From Candidatus Pantoea edessiphila (lineage in GTDB: Bacteria; Pseudomonadota; Gammaproteobacteria; Enterobacterales; Enterobacteriaceae), in assembly GCF_002933335.1 (NCBI RefSeq), contig NZ_PDKS01000001.1, forward strand, positions 186,001 to 250,000: a stretch of 64,000 nucleotides of DNA, in the 5' to 3' direction. The notes under the pieces were generated by a model, which was given only the letters and a program-made list of their open reading frames with translations, ran no database searches and was not told the origin of the DNA. Below, one piece after another: positions 1 through 11,976 of this stretch; positions within the stretch are counted from its first letter, which is position 1, and every line of letters starts with the position of its first letter. The position numbers were made by a program, and so were the translations under genes.

Positions 1-1482
1 TTCTTCTTGTGGGTTGGAATCTAATACTATACCCGCTCCAGCTTGAACTGTAGCAATTCCATTTTTAACATAAGCAGAACGAATCACTATACATGTATCT
101 AGATCTCCTTGTGGTGTCAAATATCCTACGGAACCACCATAGCTACCTCTTCTTTCTCCCTCTACAGATGCTATTATTTGCATAGCACGTACTTTGGGTG
201 CCCCGCTGAGAGTACCCATATTAAGACAAGCTCGATATGCATGTAATGCATCTAGATCTGATCGAAGCACACCAATCACTCGAGAAACTAAATGCATTAC
301 ATAAGCATAACGATCAACTTTAATCAAATTAGCTACATGTCTGGTACCGGGTGTACATATTCTAGCTAAATCACTGCGTGCTAAATCAACTAACATAAGA
401 TGTTCTGATAGTTCTTTGTGATTTGTTCGCATTTCAAGTTCAATCCTATTATCGAGATCCATATCTAAAGATCCATCGGCAAAACGACCCCTAGGACGTG
501 TTCCTGCTATCGGATATATTTCAATTTGACGCGAAGTAGCATCATATTTAAGTGAACTTTCAGGCGAAGCACCAAATAATGAAAAATCTTTATCTTGCAT
601 AAAAAACATATAAGGACTTAAATTGTTCTTTTTAAGAGTATTATATGCATTTAATGGAGAAGGACATGGTAAATAAAAACGCCTTGATGGTACCACTTGA
701 AATATTTCTCCCAAGCGTATTGATTTTTGCATTTTTCTAATGATCCTACAATAGGATTTGTCATCATGGTTCATAGTAAGTTGCATATCCCTGATTTTTT
801 TTGCAGGTAATTTTGGAAATTTTCCTAACATTTTTTTTTGCAATTTATGTATACGAAATTTTAATTTTTGAAATTCATCTTTAGAATTACAAAAGATACT
901 TCCTCGTAAACAAGCAGTTTTTTTCTGATGATCTAATATTAATAGTACTTCAGATAAATAAAAACAATAATCTGGACAATTATGTTCATTGTTAATTTTA
1001 GGTAATTTTTCAAAATTTGAAACTACATCATAAGCAAATAAACCTCCAAGTAAAAATGCTTCTTTTTTGTCTGAAGAAAATTTTATTAATTGTAAAATTG
1101 TTCTAAGTGGATCAAATATTGATGAGTTTTTTAAACGACTATCTTCATCTTGTATCTTGTCATTGACTGAAAATATTAAAATACGTTCATTGATCTTAAC
1201 ACCGTTTTTTATATTAGGTAATATATTATCTAGTAATGATAGTAAAGTAAGACCATTATTTGATAAAGCTTGTAGATAAACATAGTTGTCTATTGCTATA
1301 ATACGTAATGCACTATCTACAATTAACAAGCTCTTTAGATTTTGTTTGTTATCTATGTTTGCAGATTCAAGTAATAAAGTTGACGGTCTTGATCCGCAAA
1401 GTTGATGAAACAACATTCCTGGATTATCATGATATGGTACATTAATGTTTATCGTTTTTACTTCAAGTTTATCATTTGACAT
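1..1482 (-). CDS. trpE: Anthranilate synthase component I, 3' end outside the window
   Basis: TrpE converts chorismate to anthranilate with the TrpG/TrpD glutaminase, the first step of tryptophan synthesis. Reading the minus strand from ATG at 1482, all 494 codons are open to the window edge and align without gaps to E. coli TrpE (520 aa), so only about 26 residues lie outside. Visible landmarks are the N-terminal tryptophan-binding LLLES motif (about residue 38), the catalytic stretch EIYPIAGTRPRGR, and GSYGGSVGY and ATVQAGAGIV near the C-terminus. An SD-like AAGAGAA lies just before the start. No leader peptide with tandem Trp codons was found upstream, so classical attenuation seems lost while the feedback site is kept. 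Identity is certain; completeness is inferred. Confidence 0.97.
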   Translation of the reverse strand, partial: MSNDKLEVKTININVPYHDNPGMLFHQLCGSRPSTLLLESANIDNKQNLKSLLIVDSALRIIAIDNYVYLQALSNNGLTLLSLLDNILPNIKNGVKINERILIFSVNDKIQDEDSRLKNSSIFDPLRTILQLIKFSSDKKEAFLLGGLFAYDVVSNFEKLPKINNEHNCPDYCFYLSEVLLILDHQKKTACLRGSIFCNSKDEFQKLKFRIHKLQKKMLGKFPKLPAKKIRDMQLTMNHDDKSYCRIIRKMQKSIRLGEIFQVVPSRRFYLPCPSPLNAYNTLKKNNLSPYMFFMQDKDFSLFGASPESSLKYDATSRQIEIYPIAGTRPRGRFADGSLDMDLDNRIELEMRTNHKELSEHLMLVDLARSDLARICTPGTRHVANLIKVDRYAYVMHLVSRVIGVLRSDLDALHAYRACLNMGTLSGAPKVRAMQIIASVEGERRGSYGGSVGYLTPQGDLDTCIVIRSAYVKNGIATVQAGAGIVLDSNPQEE

Positions 1483-2251
1483 AATAATTTTCTCTTAATT
1501 ATATTTAAATAACTTACTTATAATATAGGGAGTTTAGAAAAAAATATTATTATATTTAAATGGTTTTAATAAATAGATTGTTTTTTGTTATTACATAAAA
1601 AACACACATATCGTATATTTAAGATAAATTATTAATATAATCAAATAGAATTATAATTTTTTGCAATTTAATATATATAATTATATGTATAGTAATAATA
1701 TTTTTTATATACTTACTTAAATAAATCATGTGATATTGAAGAGTAATTAATGCTTAATTTTAAACTAAAATATCAATATTAGCTAATGAATAACATATTA
1801 AATAACATGTTTTACTTAATATTAAGTGATAGTTCAGTTATTATATTGCTATATATAATAATTAATTATACAAATTATATAATTTAGTAAATTATTTCAT
1901 AATCAAAATTTTATTTAATGAAATTAAAATTGTAATCATATTGTATAATCCACTAGATAACTTATACAAAAAAATGTAGAATTCATACAATGTATAAATC
2001 TATATATTAATTAGACATTAACACAACATTTATTGTATATATAATTAAGTTGATTTTGATAAACAATATTGTTATATGCATAATTCATTATAACTATTTG
2101 ATATATAATTGTTTATTAATAATTTTTATAATTAAAAAGAATATTAATTATTGTATAATGCAGTAATATTTTAATTATTTATAGTTTGCAGATAGAACTA
2201 ACATGACTACTTTTAATTTTTCTTAAAATTTATATTCAATGGGTTATAAAA
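1483..2251. other. Gene-free AT-rich gap between trpE and sohB
   Basis: This divergent intergenic region replaces trpL, rnm, yciO, yciQ, rluB, btuR and yciK of E. coli. I see no open frame resembling any of them, no TGG-TGG leader peptide for trp attenuation and no strong terminator hairpin. It presumably holds the promoters of trpE (minus) and sohB (plus), but no element stands out from the very AT-rich background. Confidence 0.6.
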
Positions 2252-3295
2252 ATGAATTTTTTATTAAATTATGGGCTTTTCTTAATAAAATTTATAACAA
2301 TAATAATGGTGATTTCCACAGTTATATTAGTTTTTATCAGTGGAAATTTAAAGAAAAAAAATCTTGGGAAACTTCAAATAACAAATTTAAGTGAAGATTA
2401 TGACCAAATAAAAAAAGATCTACAATTAGCCAAAATTCCCCTACAAGAAAAAAAAACATGGCTAAAAAATGACAAAAAAGAGAAAAAGAAAAAATTAAAA
2501 ACAGAAAAGTTATTAATGAAAAAAGGTGAAGTTAAAAGCACAAAACCAACTTTGTATGTGATTGATTTCAAAGGTAGTATTGATGCTAAAGAAGTAGATT
2601 CATTAAGAAGAGAAGTATCTGCAATATTATCCGTCAACCAAGCTAATGATGAAATTTTAATTCGTTTAGAAAGCTGTGGAGGGGTGGTTAATGGTTATGG
2701 TTTAGCGGCTTCTCAAATAAAACGTATGAGAGATCGCGGATTACATATTACTGTGGCTGTAGATAAAGTAGCTGCTAGTGGAGGCTATATGATGGCTTGT
2801 GTGGCTAATCATATCGTGGCTGCTCCATTTTCTATTGTTGGTTCAATAGGGGTTATAGCACAAATACCTAATTTCAATCGTTTATTGAAAAACAATAATA
2901 TTGATGTAGAAATGCATACAGCAGGAAAGTATAAAAGAACCCTAACTTTACTCGGAGAAAATACAGAAGAAGGTCGTGAAAAATTTAAAGAAGAACTAAA
3001 TCAAACACATCTACTATTTAAGAACTTTGTACATAAAATGCGCCCAAATGTAAATATTGATAGTATATCCACAGGAGAGTATTGGTATGGTGATAATGCA
3101 TTACAATTAGGATTAATTGATGAATTAGGTACCAGTGACGATTTTATTATTAAATATATGAACAAATTTAATATAATAAGTATAAGTTATATCAAAAAAC
3201 GTGGAAAAATATTTGATTACTTAGCAGATAGTACAAACAAAATACTATATTCTTATTTATTGGATCTTTGGATTAATTTTAAAAAAAAATCTTAA
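2252..3295 (+). CDS. sohB: SohB-family inner-membrane serine protease
   Basis: This is a probable membrane-anchored peptidase of the S49 (SppA/SohB) family, facing the periplasm, with a role in protein quality control. At 347 aa it matches E. coli SohB (349 aa). One hydrophobic anchor covers about residues 8-30, followed by a highly charged lysine-rich segment to about residue 95. The protease fold has the nucleophile in KVAASGGYM (Ser176) and the general-base lysine in AGKYKRT (about Lys228). Gene order sohB-topA-cysB is as in E. coli with yciN missing. The poly-lysine segment is more basic than in E. coli but in frame throughout. Physiological substrates are unknown even in E. coli. Confidence 0.95.
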   Translation: MNFLLNYGLFLIKFITIIMVISTVILVFISGNLKKKNLGKLQITNLSEDYDQIKKDLQLAKIPLQEKKTWLKNDKKEKKKKLKTEKLLMKKGEVKSTKPTLYVIDFKGSIDAKEVDSLRREVSAILSVNQANDEILIRLESCGGVVNGYGLAASQIKRMRDRGLHITVAVDKVAASGGYMMACVANHIVAAPFSIVGSIGVIAQIPNFNRLLKNNNIDVEMHTAGKYKRTLTLLGENTEEGREKFKEELNQTHLLFKNFVHKMRPNVNIDSISTGEYWYGDNALQLGLIDELGTSDDFIIKYMNKFNIISISYIKKRGKIFDYLADSTNKILYSYLLDLWINFKKKS

Positions 3296-3588
3296 TAATA
3301 ACTATCTTAAATATTCGTTATATTATAACTTAATGAGTTAACTAATCAGTATATTATTTAATAATTATATTGTTTTTTAATTAATATAATATATATCAAC
3401 TATACAGATTAACTGAAATTATGTTTATTATCTTAAACAACAATAAGTTATATACTATCTTAATTTTATCTTAATTTATAAGTTTAAAACCTTACTTCGT
3501 AGTCTTTTTATCTTTTGCCTTAACATAAATATAAAATAATTATAATATGTATTCAAGTTAGAAAATAAAATTTTAGGTGTTAGTCAAT

Positions 3589-6189
3589 ATGAGTAAGATA
3601 CTTGTTATTGTTGAATCACCAGCTAAAGCTAAAACAATTAATCAATATCTTGATAAGAATTACATAGTAAAATCTAGTGTTGGTCATATTAGAGATTTAC
3701 CAAAAAGTAATCATTCTATTTCAAAGAAACATAAAATAATTTCGAATGATGAAAAAACAAACCATATACACAAGAAGGATAAAAAATTATCTCTTATAAA
3801 ACGTATGGGTATTGATCCTTATAATAATTGGAAAGCAAATTATCAAGTTATTCCTGGAAAAGAAAAAATTGTTGCAGAATTAAAAATATTAGCTAAACAA
3901 GTTGATCACATTTATCTTGCAACTGATCTTGATCGTGAAGGTGAAGCTATTGCTTGGCATCTTCAAAAAATCATTGGTGGAAACAATGATCGTTTTAGCC
4001 GTATCATATTTAATGAAATTACAGAAAAAAAAATCTTAAAAGCATTTAAACATCCTGTTAAATTAAATATTAATAAAGTTAATGCCCAACAAACACGTCG
4101 TTTTATGGATCGAATTGTAGGATATATGGTCTCTCCATTATTATGGAAAAAGATTGCAAGGGGATTATCTGCTGGAAGAGTACAATCTGTAGCTGTTAGA
4201 TTAATAGCAGAAAGAGAACAAAAAATAAAAGCTTTTATTCCAAAGGAATATTGGAAATTACAAGCCAACTTTAATACTGCTAAAAATGAAGAATTTCAAA
4301 TGGAAATCACTCATTTTAATAAAGAAATTTTGAATTTTTCCAATGAAAATGATGTACTACAGCATATTAAATTATTAAAACAATTAACTTATAAAATCAC
4401 AAATAGTGAAACAAAAATAATTAATATAAAACCACCAGCTCCTTATATTACATCAACTCTTCAACAAGCAGCTAATATAGCTCTAGGTTTTAGTGTGAAA
4501 AAAACCATGATGATTGCGCAACGCTTATATGAAGCAGGTTATATTACTTATATGCGTACAGATTCAACTAATATAAGTCAAGAAGCTTTAAAAAATGTCA
4601 GGAATTACATTATAAAAAAATTTGGAAATCAATATATTCCCAAATTTCCTATAATTTATAACAAACAAAATTCTCAAGAAGCTCACGAAGCAATCAGACC
4701 ATCTAATGTCATATTATCATCAGAAAGTTTAAAAGGAGCGATGGAATTAGATGCTAGAAAATTATATGAGTTAATTTGGTCCCAATTTTTAGCTTGTCAA
4801 ATGCCAGAAGCAAAATATGAATTAACTATCCTAACAGCTAAAGCTGGTGAATATCAATTAAAATCGTCAGGAAAAATTCTAAAATTTGATGGTTGGCATA
4901 AAATACTACCAAATAAAAGATATAAGAATCATAGATTATTTGATGTCAATATTGGAGATAATATTTACCTAAAAAATTTAAATCCTAGTCAACATTTTAC
5001 TAAACCATTATCTCGTTTCACTGAAGCTTTATTAGTAAAAGAACTTGAGAAAATGGGAATAGGTCGTCCTTCTACCTATTCTTCAATTATTTCTACTATT
5101 CAAGAACGAGGATATATACGTATTGAAAATCATCGATTTTATATCGAAAAAATAGGAGAAATTGTTACTGATTGTTTAAAGAGCAATTTTAGTGAATTAA
5201 TGAGTTATAATTTTACAGCTCATATGGAAAACAACCTTGATAAGATTGCTAATAACCAAGCTGAATGGAAACAAGTTCTCAATATTTTTTTTGATAATTT
5301 TATTAAACAGCTAATTGAAGCTGAAAAACAACCCAAAGAAGGTGGTATGCAATTGAATAAAATGGTATTAGTTTCACTTAATTGTTCAATTTGTAATCGT
5401 AGAATGGGTATTCGTAATGGTAGTACGGGAGTTTTTTTAGGATGTTCAGGTTATGCTTTAAAAGCAAAAGATCGCTGCAAGAAAACCATTAATTTAATTA
5501 TGGAAAATGAAATAAATAATGTTTTTTTAAATAATCAATATAATAATAATATCAATTATATTATTACAAATAAACATTGTCAAAAGTGTAATACAATTAT
5601 GGATAATTATATAACTATTGATAGTAAATACAAATTTTATATTTGCGGAAATAACCCAAGATGCGATGGATATGAAATCGAAAAAGGTCAATTTTATATT
5701 CAAGAAAACAACTATTCAAATGTTAATTGTGATAAATGTCACATAAAAATGGAGTTTAAAATAGGACGTTTTGGTAAATATTTGAGATGTATAAATTGCA
5801 ACAATGCTCGGAAAATTTTAAAAGATGGAAATGTTGCAGCACCTACTGAAAATCCCGTACCTTTTCCTGAATTGCTCTGTGAAAAATCACATGATTATTT
5901 TGTGTTACGTAATAGTTCTGCAGGTATATTTTTTTCAGCAAGTACCTTCCCTAAATTGCGTGAAACTAGATCACCTTTAGTAGAAGAACTGAAACGTTTT
6001 AGAGATCGTTTGCCTAACAATTTATTATATCTTACTGAAGCTCCATCTACTGATCCAGAAGGAAACAAGACCATAATAAAATATAGTAGGAATAAGAAAC
6101 AACAATACATAGTTTCTATAAAAAAAGGTAAAAAAACTAACTGGATTGCTTTTTATACAAATGGCAAATGGCAAGAAACCAAAAATTAA
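3589..6189 (+). CDS. topA: DNA topoisomerase I (omega protein)
   Basis: This type IA topoisomerase relaxes negative supercoils. It is 866 aa from the chosen ATG, against 865 in E. coli. I chose ATG at 3589 ([15 protein letters not shown]) over the in-frame GTG at 3577 because it matches the family N-terminus and has TAGGTG about 9 bases upstream. The TOPRIM domain shows Glu9 in VESPAK and the metal motif DLDREGE. The active tyrosine lies in [10 protein letters not shown] near residue 320. The C-terminus keeps the cysteine-rich zinc ribbons (from about residue 598) plus the terminal basic domain, which some reduced genomes lose. It stands alone between sohB and cysB with 293- and 197-base gaps, so it is probably separately transcribed. 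Confidence 0.98.
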   Translation: MSKILVIVESPAKAKTINQYLDKNYIVKSSVGHIRDLPKSNHSISKKHKIISNDEKTNHIHKKDKKLSLIKRMGIDPYNNWKANYQVIPGKEKIVAELKILAKQVDHIYLATDLDREGEAIAWHLQKIIGGNNDRFSRIIFNEITEKKILKAFKHPVKLNINKVNAQQTRRFMDRIVGYMVSPLLWKKIARGLSAGRVQSVAVRLIAEREQKIKAFIPKEYWKLQANFNTAKNEEFQMEITHFNKEILNFSNENDVLQHIKLLKQLTYKITNSETKIINIKPPAPYITSTLQQAANIALGFSVKKTMMIAQRLYEAGYITYMRTDSTNISQEALKNVRNYIIKKFGNQYIPKFPIIYNKQNSQEAHEAIRPSNVILSSESLKGAMELDARKLYELIWSQFLACQMPEAKYELTILTAKAGEYQLKSSGKILKFDGWHKILPNKRYKNHRLFDVNIGDNIYLKNLNPSQHFTKPLSRFTEALLVKELEKMGIGRPSTYSSIISTIQERGYIRIENHRFYIEKIGEIVTDCLKSNFSELMSYNFTAHMENNLDKIANNQAEWKQVLNIFFDNFIKQLIEAEKQPKEGGMQLNKMVLVSLNCSICNRRMGIRNGSTGVFLGCSGYALKAKDRCKKTINLIMENEINNVFLNNQYNNNINYIITNKHCQKCNTIMDNYITIDSKYKFYICGNNPRCDGYEIEKGQFYIQENNYSNVNCDKCHIKMEFKIGRFGKYLRCINCNNARKILKDGNVAAPTENPVPFPELLCEKSHDYFVLRNSSAGIFFSASTFPKLRETRSPLVEELKRFRDRLPNNLLYLTEAPSTDPEGNKTIIKYSRNKKQQYIVSIKKGKKTNWIAFYTNGKWQETKN

Positions 6190-6347
6190 TTACTTCAATA
6201 CCAAAATAAACACCAATATAAATTTTATATTGTCAAACATATAAATATGTTAAGTGTCTACATCTAAAATAATATATTAATTTTTATATTATTTCTAACA
6301 AATATTATTTTTTTAATTTATATCAGGTAATAATATATCAATAATGA

Positions 6348-7361
<1,014 letters not shown>

Positions 7362-7434
7362 TACAAAGTTCTATTAGCTTGTATTAATATTGCTAAAACT
7401 AAATTAGTTTGTAATATTAATTGAATCAATATTT

Positions 7435-7466
7435 ATAACTAGCTTTTTGTATAAAAAGCTAGTTAT
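7435..7466 (+). terminator. Perfect 14-bp hairpin downstream of cysB
   Basis: ATAACTAGCTTTTT is followed by a GTAT loop and its exact reverse complement. It lies between the cysB stop and acnA on the same strand. The downstream T-run is poor (ATTTATC), so it could be a terminator or an mRNA-stabilising stem. The position fits cysB termination. Confidence 0.6.
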
Positions 7467-7590
7467 ATTTATCAATAATTACAGTTATTGTCTTTAAATA
7501 AAGAAATAAATAATTATTAATTATAGGTTATTTTAATATACATCTTGTAATATTTAAAAATTAATTATTATAAGTTCTAAGGAGTAATCT

Positions 7591-10248
7591 ATGTCATTAA
7601 ACATAAGAGAAGATAGTCAGGAAATATTGTTTGTAGGTAAAAAAAAATACCATGTTTTTAGTTTATCATTCATTTCAAAATATTTTGGAAACATTGAAAA
7701 ATTACCAAAATCATTGAAAATAATTTTAGAAAACGTATTACGTAGAAAAGATAATACAGCTAAATTAGAAGATATACAGGCATTAATTGATTGGCAAAAT
7801 AATGGTCATATTGAATATGAAATTGATTACTATCCAGTGAGGATTTTAATGCAAGATTTTACTGGAGTTCCAGCTATTATAGATTTAGCTACTATGCGTG
7901 AAATAGTACAAAAACTAGGTGGTAATGCAAATACAATCAATCCATCAATACCTGTTGATTTAATAATTGATCACTCTATTACAGTGGATTATTTTGGTAC
8001 TAAAGATGCTCTTAAAAAAAATACTCAATTAGAAATGGATCGTAATTATGAGCGTTATAAATTTTTACGTTGGGGTCAAAAAACTTTTAATAATTTTCGT
8101 GTAGTACCACCAGGAACAGGAATTTGTCATCAAGTGAATCTTGAATATTTAGGGAAAATAATTTGGGATGATATAACAAGTGAAAAACATTTTGCATGGC
8201 CAGATACAGTAATAGGGACAGATTCACATACTACTATGATTAATGCTCTAGGTATATTAGGTTGGGGAATGGGTGGCATTGAAGCTGAAGCCGCAATGTT
8301 AGGTCAACCAATATCAATGCTTATTCCAGATGTAGTAGGATTTAAACTTACTGGAAAGCTTTGTTCTGGAGTTAATGCAACTGATCTGGTGTTAACCATA
8401 ACACAAATCCTTAGAAAACATGGAGTAGTAAATAAATTTGTTGAATTTTATGGCGATGGGTTGGAAAATCTATCCTTAGCTGATCGTGGAACTATAGCTA
8501 ATATGGCTCCTGAATATGGAGCTACATGTGGTTTTTTTCCAGTCGATCAAATTACTCTTGACTATATGAAACTAACTGGACGAGATACAAAACATATTTT
8601 ATTAGTAGAAAAATATACAAAAAAACAAGGCATGTGGCGTTATAGTGGAGATGAACCCATTTTCACTAACACATTAACATTAGACATGAGTGAAATCAGG
8701 TCAAGTATAGCTGGTCCAAAACGTCCTCAAGATTGTATTTTAATCAAACATATTAATTCATCAGCAAATCAAGCCAAAGATAAATCTGTTAACTATATAA
8801 ATTATCTAGATAATGATACTGGATTAAATTATGTTTTACAAGATGGTGCAGTAGTTATTAGTGCTATTACATCTTGTACAAACACCTCTAATCCAAATGT
8901 TCTAATAGCAGCAGCATTATTAGCGAAAAAAGCAATCAAATTGGGATTAAAACAAAAACCTTGGGTTAAAACTTCATTAGCTCCTGGATCAAAAGTAGTA
9001 TCTGTTTATCTTAATCAATTAAATCTTTTAACCTATTTTGAACAATTAGGTTTTAACATAGTGGGTTATGGATGCATGACGTGTATTGGTAATTCAGGGC
9101 CATTAAATAAAGATATTGAATTAGCAATTATAAAAAATAATTTAACTGTAAATGCAGTCTTATCAGGTAATAGAAATTTTGAGGGCAGAATTCATCCATT
9201 AGTAAAAGAAAATTGGTTGGCTTCTCCTCCTTTAGTTATAGCTTATGCAATCGCTGGAACTATGAAAATTAATTTAAAAATAGATGCTATTGGTAAAGAT
9301 TATCATGGAAATAATATTTTTTTAAAAGATATTTGGCCATCTAATGAAGAAATAGCTTCTGTTGTACAGAAAATAAAAAGCAAATTATTTTATCAGGCAT
9401 ACAAAAAAATATTTTTAGGCAGCCAAGAATGGAAAAATATTAAAGTAAATAATAGTGTTACTTACGAATGGAATAGTTTATCTACTTATATTCAACCATC
9501 TCCATTTTTTGAAAACATGAAAATAAAACCAAATCAGATAGATGATATTATAAATGCAAAAATATTAGCGATATTTGGAGATTCAATTACTACTGATCAT
9601 ATTTCACCTGCTGGTAAAATTGATCCTAATAGCCCTGCAGGTTTTTATCTTACTTCTAATGCTGTAGAAATTAAAAATTTTAATTCTTACGGTTCACGCC
9701 GTGGTAATCATGAAGTTATGGTAAGAGGAACTTTTTCCAATATAAGAATTAAGAATGAAATACTACCTGATAAGGAAGGAGGTTATACTAAATATTTTCC
9801 TAAGAGAGAACTAATGACTATTTATGATGCTGCTATGAAGTATAAACAATATGATATTCCTTTAGTATTAATTGCAGGAAAAGAATATGGATCAGGATCA
9901 AGTAGAGATTGGGCGGCGAAAGGACCTTATTTACAAGGTATAAGAGTAGTCATTGCAGAATCTTTTGAAAGAATTCACCGTTCTAATTTAATTGGGATGG
10001 GAATTTTACCTCTAATATTTACAGAAAATTTAAATAGAAAAAAATTACGAATAACTGGTGCAGAATTAATTGATATTAAAAATTTATCCCAATTAAAACC
10101 TAAATGTACAGTAAAAGTAATAATAAAAAGAAATAATGAAAAAAAAGAAATATTTAACGCATATTGTTGTATTTATACTAACAATGAACTTAATTATTAT
10201 AATCATGGGGGAATTTTAAAATATACAATAAGGAACATGATTAGTTGA
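7591..10248 (+). CDS. acnA: Aconitate hydratase A
   Basis: AcnA interconverts citrate and isocitrate through a [4Fe-4S] cluster. It has 885 aa against 891 in E. coli. The start has a good SD (TAAGGAG, about 7 bases upstream). The cluster cysteines are in SCTNTSNPN (Cys429) and YGCMTCIGN (Cys495, Cys498). Substrate-site segments GTDSHTTMIN and GSSRDWAAKGP are present. The C-terminal swivel domain is complete. This is the stable, iron-responsive-type isoenzyme. With icd at 60 kb it gives an intact citrate to 2-oxoglutarate branch, so the cell can make 2-oxoglutarate for glutamate and NADPH itself. The Suf system in the same window would build its cluster. ribA lies convergent 23 bases downstream. 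Confidence 0.98.
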   Translation: MSLNIREDSQEILFVGKKKYHVFSLSFISKYFGNIEKLPKSLKIILENVLRRKDNTAKLEDIQALIDWQNNGHIEYEIDYYPVRILMQDFTGVPAIIDLATMREIVQKLGGNANTINPSIPVDLIIDHSITVDYFGTKDALKKNTQLEMDRNYERYKFLRWGQKTFNNFRVVPPGTGICHQVNLEYLGKIIWDDITSEKHFAWPDTVIGTDSHTTMINALGILGWGMGGIEAEAAMLGQPISMLIPDVVGFKLTGKLCSGVNATDLVLTITQILRKHGVVNKFVEFYGDGLENLSLADRGTIANMAPEYGATCGFFPVDQITLDYMKLTGRDTKHILLVEKYTKKQGMWRYSGDEPIFTNTLTLDMSEIRSSIAGPKRPQDCILIKHINSSANQAKDKSVNYINYLDNDTGLNYVLQDGAVVISAITSCTNTSNPNVLIAAALLAKKAIKLGLKQKPWVKTSLAPGSKVVSVYLNQLNLLTYFEQLGFNIVGYGCMTCIGNSGPLNKDIELAIIKNNLTVNAVLSGNRNFEGRIHPLVKENWLASPPLVIAYAIAGTMKINLKIDAIGKDYHGNNIFLKDIWPSNEEIASVVQKIKSKLFYQAYKKIFLGSQEWKNIKVNNSVTYEWNSLSTYIQPSPFFENMKIKPNQIDDIINAKILAIFGDSITTDHISPAGKIDPNSPAGFYLTSNAVEIKNFNSYGSRRGNHEVMVRGTFSNIRIKNEILPDKEGGYTKYFPKRELMTIYDAAMKYKQYDIPLVLIAGKEYGSGSSRDWAAKGPYLQGIRVVIAESFERIHRSNLIGMGILPLIFTENLNRKKLRITGAELIDIKNLSQLKPKCTVKVIIKRNNEKKEIFNAYCCIYTNNELNYYNHGGILKYTIRNMIS

Positions 10249-10271
10249 TTAGAAAATATATAAATTTATAT

Positions 10272-10862
10272 TTATTTGGGAAATAAATGTCCCATTTTTT
10301 TTGCTTTTGTATCGAGGTAACAAGCGTTTTGGGGATTTCTACCAACAACTAAAGGTATTCTTTCAACAATTTTTATTCCTAATTTTGTCAAAATTTCTAC
10401 TTTACTAGGGTTGTTGGTTAGTAATCTTATTTCATGTACACCTAATAATTTAAGCATATCCGCACAAACTGTAAAATCTCTTTCATCAGCGTTAAAACCA
10501 AGATGATAATTAGCTTCTACAGTGTCATATCCTTGATCTTGTAATGCATATGCAAGAATTTTATTTAATAGACCAATATTACGACCTTCTTGACGATGAT
10601 ATAATAAAACACCTGTATTTTCTACAGCGATTGCATTTAATGCTGCTTCCAATTGAAAACCACAATCACAACGAAGACTAAAGAGTGCATCTCCAGTTAA
10701 ACATTCTGAATGTACTCTAGCAAGTACTGGATTTTTATTATTAATCGTACCAAATACTAATGCAATATGATTATTGCCTGTTAATAATTCTTCAAAACCT
10801 ACTATAAGAAAATTTCCCCATATTGTTGGTAGCTTGGCTTCTGCTACTCTTTTAAGTTGCAT
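10272..10862 (-). CDS. ribA: GTP cyclohydrolase II
   Basis: RibA catalyses the first committed step of riboflavin synthesis, converting GTP to the diaminopyrimidine precursor. I chose ATG at 10862 ([13 protein letters not shown]), which gives 196 aa exactly as in E. coli and has GGAG six bases upstream; the in-frame ATG at 10892 would add a non-homologous extension. The zinc ligands Cys54, Cys65 and Cys67 are in [18 protein letters not shown], followed by the GTP-binding [12 protein letters not shown]. Together with ribE at 29 kb it marks an active riboflavin pathway, a common provisioning function of insect symbionts. Confidence 0.97.
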   Translation of the reverse strand: MQLKRVAEAKLPTIWGNFLIVGFEELLTGNNHIALVFGTINNKNPVLARVHSECLTGDALFSLRCDCGFQLEAALNAIAVENTGVLLYHRQEGRNIGLLNKILAYALQDQGYDTVEANYHLGFNADERDFTVCADMLKLLGVHEIRLLTNNPSKVEILTKLGIKIVERIPLVVGRNPQNACYLDTKAKKMGHLFPK

Positions 10863-11068
10863 ATGGCTCTCCAAAACCTTAGAAAATATCATACTAATAT
10901 AATAATTTATGTGATATCTTACTATATATAATGTACTAATACAGATAAATTATACTAATGATAAGGAAAAATTATATTAGTATTTATTAAAATAATATAA
11001 TCTTTAATAAATAATTGTTTTTTTGTTCTTTTGCAATTAATTTAATTATCCAGTTTGTAGGTAAAAAG

Positions 11069-11797
11069 GTGTTTAAAATTATACGCCATACTGCTATAGC
11101 AATTTCCCTGGTATTAACGATACCACTAATATTTTGGTTATTAGGATGCTATTGGGATCCTTATACAACAACAGATCTTAAATTAAAATTAATATTTATC
11201 TTAATGCAGACTGCTACTAACCCTTGGGTAATACTTACTCACATAATGTTAAATTGTTGCATATTTGGATGTTTATACTTTAATAAGACAAAAATTACAG
11301 TACAGTTGTTTTTAATATTAAATATTGTAATTATTACAGGTCAACCTATTAAATATTTCATAAAAAACAAAACTCAAGAACCTCGTCCTTATATAATATG
11401 GTTGAAACATAAATATGGGTTGAATATTAATAAATATTATCAATTAACAAATAAAGAACGTAAAATAACAATAGCAAATTTGATTGATCATGATCAAAAT
11501 GTACCTTCATGGCTTAAACAGCATTGGATTAAAGAAACAAGTTTTGCTTTTCCATCAGGGCATACGATATTTACCAATAGTTGGATGTTTTTAATAATTT
11601 ATTTATTATGGCCTTATCGTTACTATAAAACAATTATAATTGTATCCGTTTGGAGTTATATAATTACATTAAGCAGATTATTGTTTGGCATGCATTGGAT
11701 CCAAGATATAATAGCTTCTATTATATTATCTTGGATTTTAGTAACTATAGCTATTATTTTGATAGATTATTTTTCATTAGTAAAAATAAATAGATGA
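11069..11797 (+). CDS. pgpB: Phosphatidylglycerophosphatase B / undecaprenyl pyrophosphate phosphatase
   Basis: PgpB is an inner-membrane PAP2-family lipid phosphatase acting on phosphatidylglycerophosphate and undecaprenyl pyrophosphate. I prefer the GTG at 11069 (242 aa), which aligns with the E. coli start (254 aa) and has TAGG upstream; an in-frame TTG at 11015 would add 18 residues with no counterpart. The three catalytic motifs are intact: KNKTQEPRP, FPSGHT and SRLLFGMHWIQD. Several hydrophobic segments match the six-helix topology. It follows ribA as in E. coli but in opposite orientation to it. The downstream lapA and lapB are missing, so LPS assembly control is probably simplified. 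Confidence 0.93.
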   Translation: MFKIIRHTAIAISLVLTIPLIFWLLGCYWDPYTTTDLKLKLIFILMQTATNPWVILTHIMLNCCIFGCLYFNKTKITVQLFLILNIVIITGQPIKYFIKNKTQEPRPYIIWLKHKYGLNINKYYQLTNKERKITIANLIDHDQNVPSWLKQHWIKETSFAFPSGHTIFTNSWMFLIIYLLWPYRYYKTIIIVSVWSYIITLSRLLFGMHWIQDIIASIILSWILVTIAIILIDYFSLVKINR

Positions 11798-11976
11798 TAA
11801 ACAAGAAATGTTATAATATGCTATCAATTTTTTAATTTGCACTATGTTGATAGATTTAATTTCTATAATCAAATAAAATTTCAATTTAATATCAAAAATT
11901 AAACAATAAATCATGATATGTTATTAAAAACGATCATTTAACTAACAATCACAAAATACAATATAATTACTACAAT

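Noticed and set aside
1480-1760. Possible trpL leader peptide and attenuator before trpE
   Set aside because: No short frame with adjacent Trp codons and no G+C-containing terminator is seen on the minus strand.
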